Below, piece by piece: positions 24,871 to 33,601 of a stretch of DNA of 64,000 nucleotides (positions are counted from its first letter, which is position 1; each line of letters starts with the position of its first letter). A program made the translations under genes and the position numbers. The DNA is from Pleurocapsales cyanobacterium LEGE 10410. GTDB lineage: Bacteria; Cyanobacteriota; Cyanobacteriia; Cyanobacteriales; Xenococcaceae. Where the stretch lies: contig JADEXJ010000005.1 of assembly GCA_015207195.1 (NCBI GenBank), positions 1 to 64,000 on the forward strand, given 5' to 3'. A model generated the notes under the pieces. That model made no database searches and was not told the DNA's origin. It saw only the letters and a list, made by a program, of their open reading frames with translations.

Positions 24871-27315
24871 TTATAATTTTCGGTTGCCTAATTCTGCATT
24901 GACTAGGGCGAGCATCTCATCATATTCAAAGTTTTTCAGCATTCTGGTCAAGCCTTGAGCTAGATTAATCTGTGCCGAAGGTATTTGTGAGATCGAGCGC
25001 AGTATAAGATCGCCATCAACTGCGATCGCAGCTTCCCCTAGTTGCTCAAGCCATTCTGTTGGCATATTTGCTAATTCAGATAGATTGATTGCTGGGGTAG
25101 GAACAGATAATGTTTGAGGTGTCTGGAGAGCAATGTTATGTGGCGGGTGTTCGACAGCAGAACTTTCTGGAGGTTCTACTATTTTGAGGGGAATCTGAAA
25201 CTCATATATTGAACCCTGTCCGAGTTGGCTACTGACGATAATTTCTCCACCTAGTAAGCGTACATATTGCTGAGAGATTGCTAATCCCAATCCAGTACCT
25301 TCTCGAATTGAGTATTTACTGCAAGTAAAGGGAACAAAGATTGAGTCTAATTCTGAGGGCGTAATACCATGTCCAGAATCGCTGATGGCAAAAGCAATTT
25401 TCTGTTCGTTAGCCTCTGTTACCAGTTGCAGATTAAGAGTAACGTCACCTTGTTGCGTAAATTTAATACTATTTTCAATCAGATTAATTAAAGTTTGCTT
25501 GAGTTTGACAGGATCGGTTTCGATGTACTGAGGTAGTTCGGGCGATCGCTCGATTGTGAGACTCATTGTTGACTGCGACCAGCCCCAATTGGAGGGAGAG
25601 CAACCTGAACCAGGGTTGCTAGAGGGGACTGAATCCGATAAAGGCTGTGCTTCGCTACGCAACTCGAACATCTTGCTTAAACTGTTCAACAGCAGATCTA
25701 AATCGCAGGGTTTGAGGTTCAACGAGAGCGAACCTGCTTCTAGATTAGACATTTCCAAAATGCCGTCGATTAGACTTAGTAAATGTTCGCCACTGTTTTT
25801 GACCGTTAATAAATTTTCTTGTTGCTGAAATTTGAGGGAAGTATCCTGCAAGGCTACTTGGGTAAAACCTAAAATGGCATGAAGTGGGGTGCGTAATTCG
25901 TGACTCATGTTGGCTAAAAATTCGCTTTTGGTGCGATTGGCTATCTCGGCAACTTCTTTAGCAACTATTAAATCTTTTGTCCTTTGTGCGACTCGCTTTT
26001 CTAGGGTTTGATTAGAGTTCTCTAGATCTCTGAAGGCTGCTTTTAATTGAACTGCCATCTCGTTAAATGACTCTGCCAACAGCTGCAATTCTTTGATATT
26101 TTTGGCTTGAACTAGAGGACAAAAGCTGGTGCTGGTGTTCCGCTCTTTAGCACTTCGAGCAATAATATTTGTTACCCGACTAAGATTGGCGATCGGTTGA
26201 GCAATCTTACGAGAAGTATAAATTCCCAGGATAGTGGCGATCGCCAAGGCCAAGAAACATAATAAAATAGTATTACGCGTGTTTGACTCAATTTCTGCCA
26301 TAAAATCCGCTTCTGGCAGTACCACCACAATTAGCCAGTCTAAACCAAATTTGTCTTGATAGGGGACGACCTGCACTAGTTGGTTTTGCTGATTTAGTTT
26401 GAATTCAAGTTGCTGGAGACGATTTACGTGATATAGACTGCTAAAATGCTCGGTAATATGTTTAGTGGTAGCTCTGACTAAGCTATTCTGACTGGCGATC
26501 GCCCGCAGACGTTGTTCTTTTTTAGTAACAGGATTGTAGATAAACGGTGCTTCATCAGTAGAAGTAGCGACTAGATAACCATTGCGTTCGAGAACAAAGA
26601 CCTGTCCGTTTTTGCTAATTTCGATACTCCTTAAAAAGCGACCGATTCCGCTCAAAATCAAGTCTACCCCTACTATGCCTTGAATATCACCTTGTCTATC
26701 TTCTAATAAACCTGCTGCGGTAATTCCTAATTCTCCACCAGTAAAAGTATAAATTTTACTCCAGTTATTTTTTTGGGTTCTTAGGGTATTAACATACCAC
26801 GGACGTATTCTGGGGTCGTATTCATTTGTTTCAACTAACCCTTGTTTTTGACCGCGACTATCTAAGATGTAGGTTTTACGGAGGGGTGTATCAATTACTT
26901 CCTGACTATAAAAGCGATTCTGTTCCCTTTTAGTGTAAATAAACTTACCTGTCTCATTGCCTACGTAAATTGCTCGTACTGAATCAAACAAGCGAATAGT
27001 TGACCAGAAATCCCGTTGAGTAGAGGGAAAATCGGCAACGTTCAACTGTTTATTGCCAACGCTGTTCTGCTTTAATTGAACGATTAAATGAGGCGTTTGC
27101 AGATATCCTTTCAGGTGTTGTTCTACACCAGTTGTCACCTCACTTCTTAATTTGCTGGTGACATTATTAACTGCTTGTTCTCCGTTGCGCCAAGAAAGAT
27201 ATCCCACCAAACCAACTGTAACAAAAATTTGCAGCAAGAAAGGAAAGGTAATAATATTCTGTAGAGAAAGATTGCGATAAGACTCGGTTAGCTTACCCAG
27301 TAGCTTTGATGACAT
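24871..27315 (-). CDS. Membrane sensor histidine kinase (Cache-HAMP-HisKA-HATPase)
   Basis: An 814-residue kinase. Membrane segments at about 21-41 and 348-367 enclose a periplasmic double Cache sensor. HAMP runs about 368-425, a coiled coil follows, then HisKA with phospho-His472 (MSHELRTPLHAILGF), and HATPase_c to about 712 with TGLGLAISQQYV. The last 70 residues (MPTEWLEQLGEAAIAVD...) match the tail that follows the receiver domain in its divergent neighbour, yet this protein has no receiver. About 25 extra residues lie between HisKA and HATPase (557-581), encoded by an in-frame insertion. It is divergent from the 27538 kinase, a probable paralogue. Confidence 0.9.
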   Translation of the reverse strand: MSSKLLGKLTESYRNLSLQNIITFPFLLQIFVTVGLVGYLSWRNGEQAVNNVTSKLRSEVTTGVEQHLKGYLQTPHLIVQLKQNSVGNKQLNVADFPSTQRDFWSTIRLFDSVRAIYVGNETGKFIYTKREQNRFYSQEVIDTPLRKTYILDSRGQKQGLVETNEYDPRIRPWYVNTLRTQKNNWSKIYTFTGGELGITAAGLLEDRQGDIQGIVGVDLILSGIGRFLRSIEISKNGQVFVLERNGYLVATSTDEAPFIYNPVTKKEQRLRAIASQNSLVRATTKHITEHFSSLYHVNRLQQLEFKLNQQNQLVQVVPYQDKFGLDWLIVVVLPEADFMAEIESNTRNTILLCFLALAIATILGIYTSRKIAQPIANLSRVTNIIARSAKERNTSTSFCPLVQAKNIKELQLLAESFNEMAVQLKAAFRDLENSNQTLEKRVAQRTKDLIVAKEVAEIANRTKSEFLANMSHELRTPLHAILGFTQVALQDTSLKFQQQENLLTVKNSGEHLLSLIDGILEMSNLEAGSLSLNLKPCDLDLLLNSLSKMFELRSEAQPLSDSVPSSNPGSGCSPSNWGWSQSTMSLTIERSPELPQYIETDPVKLKQTLINLIENSIKFTQQGDVTLNLQLVTEANEQKIAFAISDSGHGITPSELDSIFVPFTCSKYSIREGTGLGLAISQQYVRLLGGEIIVSSQLGQGSIYEFQIPLKIVEPPESSAVEHPPHNIALQTPQTLSVPTPAINLSELANMPTEWLEQLGEAAIAVDGDLILRSISQIPSAQINLAQGLTRMLKNFEYDEMLALVNAELGNRKL
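25573..25647. repeat. In-frame insertion in the kinase gene, probably a dispersed repeat
   Basis: Compared with the paralogue at 27538, the linker here has about 25 additional residues, Pro/Ser/Gly-rich and containing SNPGSGCSPSNWGW. On the sense strand the DNA includes aaccctggttcaggttgctc and cctccaattggggc, which looks like cyanobacterial spacer repeat sequence rather than coding sequence. The exact ends are approximate. Confidence 0.45.
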
Positions 27316-27537
27316 AAGCGAAGAGCGTTATTGGTCATTTGTTCTCAGTCACAGATTACTCCGTCGTAAAACGACATATTGAGTGCGGTTTTAAAAAGAA
27401 ATAGTTTTAGCTATAAATCACTTTAAAACCCAATCGAGAAAAAGTCGAGATTGAGTATAATCTCCTACCGCTATCACTAATCTAAACCCCAGATATAATT
27501 CAGATAGCCTTAAATTGTATCCCAACGTGTTTCTTCA

Positions 27538-29961
27538 ATGAAATTACCGCAGTTATCTTTAACTACGAAGATCGCCAATTACTTTCTACTATTGGCATTA
27601 ATTACTGTCGGGATAGTTAGCGGAGTGGCATATTTCCGTGCTAGAGAAGCTTTAAAACAGGCAGCATTCGATCGCCTCAAAGTTGCAGCTACTCTTAAGG
27701 AAGCAGAAATTACTCGTTGGTTTGAGGATCGGCAAAGAGACTTTCTTCAGACGACTCAAACACCAGATGTACAGAGCAATCTAGATATTTTATTAAATTC
27801 TCAAGATATTGCAGCACAACAACAAGCTTATCGAGTACTTGCTCGATATTTAACCAATCTAGATCAAATCAAGCCCAGTTTGAGAGAAATATTTATCCTC
27901 GATCGCAGTAATAAAATTATCCTTTCTACCGACCAACAACGAGAAGGAGATTACGAAATCTTGGCAAATATTACCTATGTCGAACAGGTGGAAGTGGGGG
28001 CAAACTTTGCACCCATATTCTATGTATCCCCCATAACCAGAAAACCAGCCATTACCTTGGCAAAAACCTTAGCAAATCGTCAGGGAATGATTTTAGTCGA
28101 TCTCGATCTCGATCGCATCGATCGCATTGTCAGAGAAAAAACGGGTTTGGGAGAAAGTGGGGAAAGTTATTTGGTGGGTTCGTTGATTAGCAAAAATACC
28201 TTTATTGCTGGAAAATCCCAATCCGAGCAAGATTTATCCGACAATATAGATAGTCCAGGAATCAATGCAGCCATGAGTGGCATGAGTGGTTATGGGCTGT
28301 ATCGCAATTATGCCAACAACTCTGTATTAGGAGTATATCGTTGGCTAAACGAACAAGATATTGCGTTGCTGGTAGAAATAGATCGAGAAGAAGCCTTTGC
28401 TCCTGCCCGTAAACTGGCTAGTGCGATCTTTATAGTAGGTATAATATCCGTGTTTGGGCTATTAATTGGAGTTAATTGGTTGTCACTGCAACTATCTGCT
28501 TCCCGCAAACAATTAGAAAAATCTAGCCAACAACTACGGCTAAAAGCCCAAGAAGCTGAAGCAGCCAACCGAGCCAAAAGTTTATTTTTGGCTAACATGA
28601 GTCACGAGTTACGAACGCCTCTCAACGCAATTTTGGGCTTCTCTCAGCTAATGTCGCGAGAAGATACGATCACTACCTCCCAGAAAGAGTCTTTAGATAT
28701 TATCAATCGTAGTGGAGAACATCTGCTCAATCTGATCAATGATGTCTTGGAGATGTCTAAAATTGAGGCAGGAAAAATCGCTCTAAATAATGAACCGTTC
28801 GATCTGCATCGACTGTTGCAAACTATTCGAGAGATGTTTCAGATTCGAGCCGAAGCTAAAGGATTATGGTTTCAGTTCTTGCTGGCGGATCGTTTACCTC
28901 AATATATCGTGAGTGATGCAAGCAAACTGCGTCAGCTATTAATTAACCTGTTGAGCAATGCGGTGAAGTTTACCCAAACTGGAGGAGTAACTTTACGAGC
29001 ATTTACTTGTCCGTCAGAGCATTCTGCAAACGGTAAAGCTCAACTCTGTTTTGAAATAGCCGATACAGGGAGAGGAATTGCACCAGAAGAACTACCCCAG
29101 CTATTCGATCCCTTTGTGCAAACCGCTAGCGGGATTCAATCTAAAGGGGGAACGGGTTTGGGGTTGGCGATTAGTCGCCAATTTGCTGAATTGATGGGCG
29201 GTACAATTCGGGCAACTAGCAGCTTGGGTGAAGGTTCGACTTTTGCTTTTGATATTCAAGTAGAGTTGGCAGATTCACCTACTAGAGATTTGTCCTCTAC
29301 AAAACAAATCAAGCAGCTGGCACCAGGACAAGCAAGTTATCGTATAGCAGTGATTGACGACCACGAAACCAATCGTCTGGCATTAACCAGGTTGTTGCAA
29401 GCTTTTGGGTCTAAACCCCGTACGGCAGCTAATGGTGTTGAAGCGATCGCTCTTTGGCAAGACTGGCAGCCCGACTTGATCTGGATGGATATGAAAATGC
29501 CCCAGATGGATGGTTATGAGGCTACCAAGCAGATCAAACAGCAGTCAAATCTCAAGCAGACAGTAATTATTGCCCTGACCACTTCTGCCTTTGAAGAGCA
29601 AAGAGAAAAAATTCTTCAGGCTGGTTGTGATGATTTTGTTGCCAAACCGTTTACCGAACGGGTTATTGTTGATAAATTAACTCAGCATTTAGGAGTAAAA
29701 TTTACTTATCAGGCAGAACATAATGCTGAAGCAAATAAAATAGCTAGAGAAAGCACGAAATCTATCTCAGCTAAAGATTTAAACTTGCTTCCGTCAGAAT
29801 TAATAGCTAAACTCAATCGAGCTGCGATCGCCGTTGATGCCGAACAGATCGAACAAATAATTGCTCAAATTCCCCGCGAGCGACAATACGTTGCTCAAGC
29901 AATCGCCCAAATGCTGGCTCAATATGACTTCGATGCCATTATCGATTTGACTGAATCTTAG
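27538..29961 (+). CDS. Hybrid sensor histidine kinase with C-terminal receiver
   Basis: An 807-residue kinase. Membrane segments at about 13-33 and 293-315 flank an extracytoplasmic Cache-like sensor. A coiled coil, HisKA with His356 (MSHELRTPLNAILGF), HATPase_c with GTGLGLAISRQF, a linker, and a receiver (about 602-720) with phospho-Asp651 (IWMDMKMPQMDGYEA) and Lys703 follow. The last 60 residues form a helical tail (LPSELIAKLNRAAIAVD...) of the type common after the receiver in cyanobacterial hybrid kinases. Its start is 222 nt from the divergent kinase. Confidence 0.92.
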   Translation: MKLPQLSLTTKIANYFLLLALITVGIVSGVAYFRAREALKQAAFDRLKVAATLKEAEITRWFEDRQRDFLQTTQTPDVQSNLDILLNSQDIAAQQQAYRVLARYLTNLDQIKPSLREIFILDRSNKIILSTDQQREGDYEILANITYVEQVEVGANFAPIFYVSPITRKPAITLAKTLANRQGMILVDLDLDRIDRIVREKTGLGESGESYLVGSLISKNTFIAGKSQSEQDLSDNIDSPGINAAMSGMSGYGLYRNYANNSVLGVYRWLNEQDIALLVEIDREEAFAPARKLASAIFIVGIISVFGLLIGVNWLSLQLSASRKQLEKSSQQLRLKAQEAEAANRAKSLFLANMSHELRTPLNAILGFSQLMSREDTITTSQKESLDIINRSGEHLLNLINDVLEMSKIEAGKIALNNEPFDLHRLLQTIREMFQIRAEAKGLWFQFLLADRLPQYIVSDASKLRQLLINLLSNAVKFTQTGGVTLRAFTCPSEHSANGKAQLCFEIADTGRGIAPEELPQLFDPFVQTASGIQSKGGTGLGLAISRQFAELMGGTIRATSSLGEGSTFAFDIQVELADSPTRDLSSTKQIKQLAPGQASYRIAVIDDHETNRLALTRLLQAFGSKPRTAANGVEAIALWQDWQPDLIWMDMKMPQMDGYEATKQIKQQSNLKQTVIIALTTSAFEEQREKILQAGCDDFVAKPFTERVIVDKLTQHLGVKFTYQAEHNAEANKIARESTKSISAKDLNLLPSELIAKLNRAAIAVDAEQIEQIIAQIPRERQYVAQAIAQMLAQYDFDAIIDLTES

Positions 29962-30091
29962 GTAAGTACTAGTAAGTATATTCAACATCATAGCTTGTTG
30001 CTAATTCTCCATATTTTCCCGATTGCATCCCGACTTGTTCTTTATCTGTGACTAAATTACTAAACAAGTAAATTAACAGGAGAGAACAATT

Positions 30092-30265
30092 ATGTTTTGC
30101 TATCGCGGTGCTAAATATCAAGCAAAAAATCATTTAGTAAATACAGTCGCCACGGAAATAACTGCCAGATTTTTGGGTCAGACTTACACTCTACGCCAAG
30201 CAAATTATCAAAGTCCTCGGCAGTCAGATTTATATAAATATCGTGGCATTGTCTATCAAAAGTAA
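30092..30265 (+). CDS. DUF4278-type small protein
   Basis: A 57-residue protein. It begins MFCYRGAKYQ and ends KYRGIVYQK, the repeated YRGxxY motif typical of the DUF4278 family of short cyanobacterial proteins. AGGAG lies 11 nt before the ATG. Function unknown. The last 105 nt are duplicated at 31526-31630 (99 of 105 identical). Confidence 0.8.
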   Translation: MFCYRGAKYQAKNHLVNTVATEITARFLGQTYTLRQANYQSPRQSDLYKYRGIVYQK

Positions 30266-30372
30266 AAAATAATTGTCTGAAAAACAGGGCGATCGCTCCA
30301 ATCTACCAAGATGCTAGGGAAGCAAACGTGCTGAACCTAAGAGATTCAAACCATTTAAGAGAAATTTACAAC

Positions 30373-31299
30373 ATGCAAAAAACTATATTCTGTATCACTA
30401 GCTCTTTGTTCCTAATTGTCGGGATACAAACCAAAGCTGTATCACACATGGTACATACCGACAAAGCTGTAACGCAAATGAACATCGGCTTTGAGACTGG
30501 AGATTCCGAAGCTAAGGAAAAGTTCTTAAACCATTTATCATCCGATACATTGGAATTTGAAGTTCCTGAATCATATTCGGAATTGACATTTGAATTTCCA
30601 ACGCTTTCAATCGAACCAAATCCACCTTTAATCTTGGGACCTGCTGGCGAAGCGTTTGCTTTTTTTAAAAGAGGTGAAAAATATACCCTATCAGAAGGTT
30701 TAGTTCCTGTTGGCGCAGGTCCACCACCACATATACATAAAGATTACGATGAATATTTCTATCTTCCAGACGGCAATGTTAAGTTTTGGGTCGGAGATAA
30801 AACTTATCCAGGGGACTCGATACCTGGAGAGAATGCTCCCAAATCTGATGTACATTCGATAGTAACTAAACCAGGAGACTTATTGTACGTCCCAGCCAAT
30901 ACAGTACATGGATTTGAGGCAGTTGGAGATGAACCAGTGCGGATGGTGTTTATCTGGGAATCAGATACAACCTTTGATTATTTTCAGGCAGTCGGGCAAC
31001 CGATTGAAGATCCTTCAAACCCGCCAGAGGTCAAACCTGAAAACAAAGAATTATTCGTATCATCTGCACCTCAATTTGATATTATTCAAAGCACTTCTTT
31101 CGACCAATATGTAAACAAGGTAAAAGACGGATTTCCCTTTGACAATAATTCTGATGGTTTAAGAGCATTACTAGCCCCAGATACTATAACTAGAAATAAG
31201 TTAGAAAAAACATCAGTACCCAAATCTTCTTTTCTGTTGTTGAGTATGTTGGTATTTGGTGGTCTTTTGACGACTTTAACTCTGAAAAGGTATAAGTAG
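30373..31299 (+). CDS. Exported cupin with PEP-CTERM-like tail
   Basis: The start at ATG 30373 gives a 308-residue protein with a signal peptide (MQKTIFCITSSLFLIVGIQT...). A start at 30328 would put 15 polar residues before the signal and is less likely. A cupin barrel spans about 75-215, with HIHKDYDEYFYLPDG metal ligands and a second motif ending PANTVHGFE. The C-terminus reads VPKSS, then a hydrophobic helix, then LKRYK, the plan of a PEP-CTERM sorting signal (VPEPxx-helix-basic). It lies inside a duplicated patch, between DUF4278 copies. Confidence 0.8.
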   Translation: MQKTIFCITSSLFLIVGIQTKAVSHMVHTDKAVTQMNIGFETGDSEAKEKFLNHLSSDTLEFEVPESYSELTFEFPTLSIEPNPPLILGPAGEAFAFFKRGEKYTLSEGLVPVGAGPPPHIHKDYDEYFYLPDGNVKFWVGDKTYPGDSIPGENAPKSDVHSIVTKPGDLLYVPANTVHGFEAVGDEPVRMVFIWESDTTFDYFQAVGQPIEDPSNPPEVKPENKELFVSSAPQFDIIQSTSFDQYVNKVKDGFPFDNNSDGLRALLAPDTITRNKLEKTSVPKSSFLLLSMLVFGGLLTTLTLKRYK

Positions 31300-31346
31300 C
31301 AGCTAGTACTTACGAACTAAACCGAACGGTCGAAAAAAGAATCTAG

Positions 31347-31373
31347 TTTCCCACCCCTTCCCAGTACTCATAA
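31347..31373 (+). pseudogene. Remnant of an acyl-CoA-dehydrogenase-family C-terminus
   Basis: These 27 nt encode FPTPSQYS-stop, identical in protein to the last eight residues of the full gene at 31668-32855. Bases on both sides (aat...tttccca, cataaaa) are also similar. An in-frame TAG precedes it, so nothing longer is coded. It looks like the tail of a lost second copy. Confidence 0.55.
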
Positions 31374-31386
31374 AAGTTTAGTTGTC

Positions 31387-31521
31387 CTACTCATGCTCCC
31401 AAACAGACTTATCTGCAAGATAGCGAGCAGCATCGGCGGTGTTTTCTGGCTGATAGTCAGCAAAAAGATTGGGTGGATAACGATTGACGTACTTGTCAAA
31501 GATCTCTCGGTATAGTTCCAT
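31387..31521 (-). CDS. Possible 44-residue protein or gene fragment
   Basis: A short open frame (MELYREIFDKYVNRYPPNLF...) has protein-like composition and an ATG, but no clear ribosome site. I do not recognise it. It sits between two remnants, so a gene fragment is as likely as a real small gene. Confidence 0.3.
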   Translation of the reverse strand: MELYREIFDKYVNRYPPNLFADYQPENTADAARYLADKSVWEHE

Positions 31522-31522
31522 A

Positions 31523-31630
31523 ATGACTGCTAGATTTTTAGGTCAGACTTACACTCTACGCCAAGCAAATTATCAGAGTCCTTTGCAGTCAGATTTGTAT
31601 AAATATCGTGGCATTGTCTATCAAAAGTAA
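31523..31630 (+). pseudogene. Truncated second copy of the DUF4278 gene
   Basis: Bases 31526-31630 match 30161-30265 at 99 of 105 positions, stop codon included. The first 23 codons of the full copy are missing. A chance ATG at 31523 could give a 35-residue product, but no ribosome site is seen. The downstream gene starts 37 nt later. Confidence 0.75.
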
Positions 31631-31667
31631 AGCAGCAGTCGAGAAAAAATTATTTTAGGTGAAATCT

Positions 31668-32855
31668 ATGGTATCGACAATACAATCAAACAAAAATATA
31701 GACTATCGTGCAGTTGCTGCCAAAGTTGCTCAAGTTTTAGTCGATAGTGCAGCGGAACGAGATCGCCTGGGGGGACTTCCAGAAGAGGAAATTCAGCTAC
31801 TCAAGGAATCTGGGTTACTGTTGCTAGCTGTTCCTCAAGAATATGGAGGAGTAGGGGCAAGTTGGTCGGAAATTTATCAAGTCGTGCAAACTTTGTCCGC
31901 AGCAGATGGTTCAACAGGACAGCTTTATACGAATCACGTTGTCTTAGTAAACTTGGGTCAAGCAGTTGGTAGAATCGGTCAAGCCGAACAGCTTTATTGT
32001 CTCACTAGCGAACACAACCTATTTTGGGCTAATGCAGTTAATGCTAGAGATGCTCGACTAAAGATTACCCCAGACGGCGATCGCTTTTTAGTTAACGGGA
32101 TTAAAAGTTTTGGTACGGGAGTGGCAGTAGGAGATCTTAACGTCATTGCTGCGGTTCACCAAAGCATAGATGACCCCATTACCTTTATTTTGCCAAAAGA
32201 CAGAGCGGGCATTACCTATAATTATGATTGGCACAATATGGGGCAACGGCGCACAGCTAGCGGTAGCTATACATTTAATAATGTATACGTAAATCCAGCC
32301 GAAATTTTGGGTCCTCCACCAGTGTTTGAAAGTGCTTTTCCGACGCTGATCTTTTTGGTAGCGCAACTATCTAAAACCTTTGTCTATCTAGGAATTGCCG
32401 AAGGTGCTTTAGCAGCAGCCAAAGCATACACCACAACTAATACTCGTCCTTGGCTGAGTTCGGGAGTCGATCGCGCCACCAAAGATCCCTATATCCTGCA
32501 TCACTATGGCGAATTCTGGACACAATTACAAGCTGCGATCGCCCTGGCAGAAAGAGCAGCCCAAAAAATCGACCTGGGTTGGCAACAAGGAGTCAGTTTA
32601 ACCTTTGAAGAACGAGGCGACATTGCAGTTTCCGTATCTGCTGCCAAGGCATTTGCTGCCCAAGTTGGTTTGGATATTACTACTAAAATGTTTGAAGTCA
32701 CGGGGGCAAGAGCTACTGCGCTGCGCTATGGATTTGACCGCTACTGGCGCGATCTGCGAACTTTCACCCTCCACGATCCTGTCGATTACAAACTACGGGA
32801 TGTGGGAAATTGGTTACTCAATGATATTTTTCCCACGCCTTCTCAGTATTCATAA
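31668..32855 (+). CDS. Acyl-CoA-dehydrogenase-family flavoprotein (SfnB/DszC-like)
   Basis: A 395-residue protein of the acyl-CoA dehydrogenase fold. Landmarks are AVPQEYGGVGASWSE near the N-terminus, the middle-domain beta region (ITPDGDRFLVNGIKSFGTGV), and the helical C-terminal domain. Similarity is greatest to the flavin-dependent monooxygenase-like branch (SfnB, DszC) used in sulfur scavenging or xenobiotic oxidation, not to beta-oxidation enzymes; this is from memory of the family. AGGTGA sits 5 nt before ATG 31668. A GTG nine nt earlier is a possible alternative start. GNAT and GST genes follow on the same strand. Confidence 0.82.
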   Translation: MVSTIQSNKNIDYRAVAAKVAQVLVDSAAERDRLGGLPEEEIQLLKESGLLLLAVPQEYGGVGASWSEIYQVVQTLSAADGSTGQLYTNHVVLVNLGQAVGRIGQAEQLYCLTSEHNLFWANAVNARDARLKITPDGDRFLVNGIKSFGTGVAVGDLNVIAAVHQSIDDPITFILPKDRAGITYNYDWHNMGQRRTASGSYTFNNVYVNPAEILGPPPVFESAFPTLIFLVAQLSKTFVYLGIAEGALAAAKAYTTTNTRPWLSSGVDRATKDPYILHHYGEFWTQLQAAIALAERAAQKIDLGWQQGVSLTFEERGDIAVSVSAAKAFAAQVGLDITTKMFEVTGARATALRYGFDRYWRDLRTFTLHDPVDYKLRDVGNWLLNDIFPTPSQYS

Positions 32856-32956
32856 AAATTAGAATCGATAGCTCAATCAAAGCTCGAACCAAGCCTATTT
32901 TAAGCTATTTGTTCAATTGAAGAAAGTTGACAATCCTTGAAAGATTTAGATCAGTC

Positions 32957-33559
32957 GTGAATATTTTAACTTTAGAGAATCCCAGTCAACAGCAAGTTGT
33001 TCTCGAAAATATTATTAATTCGGTCGTACTTGCTTTTAGTGCCGATCCGATAGCACGTTGGATGTATCCTTCTCCCCAGGAATATCTCTCCAATTTTCCC
33101 AATTTTATTAAAAGTTTTGGTGGCAAAGCGTTCGACTCCCAAACTGTATATTATGCCGATCTTTATTCTGGTGCTGCTTTTTGGTTTCCTCCTCAAATTG
33201 AACCAGACACGGATGCAGTTGTGGACGTGATCCACAAGACGATATCTACAGAAAACGTGGCACAAGTGCTTAGTTTGCTAGAACAAACGAGCTATTTTCA
33301 TCCTAGTGAACCTCATTGGTATTTGGCGATCTTAGGAGTAGAACTAAACCAGCAAAAAAAAGGATACGGTTCGGCACTAATGCAGCAGATCTTAAATCAT
33401 TGCGATCGTCATAACCAACTTGCTTATTTGGAGTCTTCCAACATCGCTAATCTAGCTTTCTATGAGAAACATGGTTTTGAGGTTATTGGTGTAATTCAAA
33501 CAGGAAATTCTCCTTCCATGTTTCCGATGGTGCGCTATCCTCAGAATATTAAAGACTAA
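32957..33559 (+). CDS. GNAT-family N-acetyltransferase
   Basis: The C-terminal half has the acetyl-CoA binding pattern (HWYLAILGVELNQQKKGYGSALMQ) followed by ESSNIANLAFYEKHGFEVIG, the conserved end of GNAT domains. The N-terminal half is less conserved. The start is uncertain: GTG 32957 (200 residues) is chosen, while TTG 32927 would add ten. Substrate unknown. It lies about 100 nt after the flavoprotein gene and 42 nt before the GST gene, probably co-transcribed. Confidence 0.82.
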   Translation: MNILTLENPSQQQVVLENIINSVVLAFSADPIARWMYPSPQEYLSNFPNFIKSFGGKAFDSQTVYYADLYSGAAFWFPPQIEPDTDAVVDVIHKTISTENVAQVLSLLEQTSYFHPSEPHWYLAILGVELNQQKKGYGSALMQQILNHCDRHNQLAYLESSNIANLAFYEKHGFEVIGVIQTGNSPSMFPMVRYPQNIKD

Positions 33560-33601
33560 GGCGTTGCTGATTGAGTAATGTCATGCCAAGAATTTTTAAT
33601 C

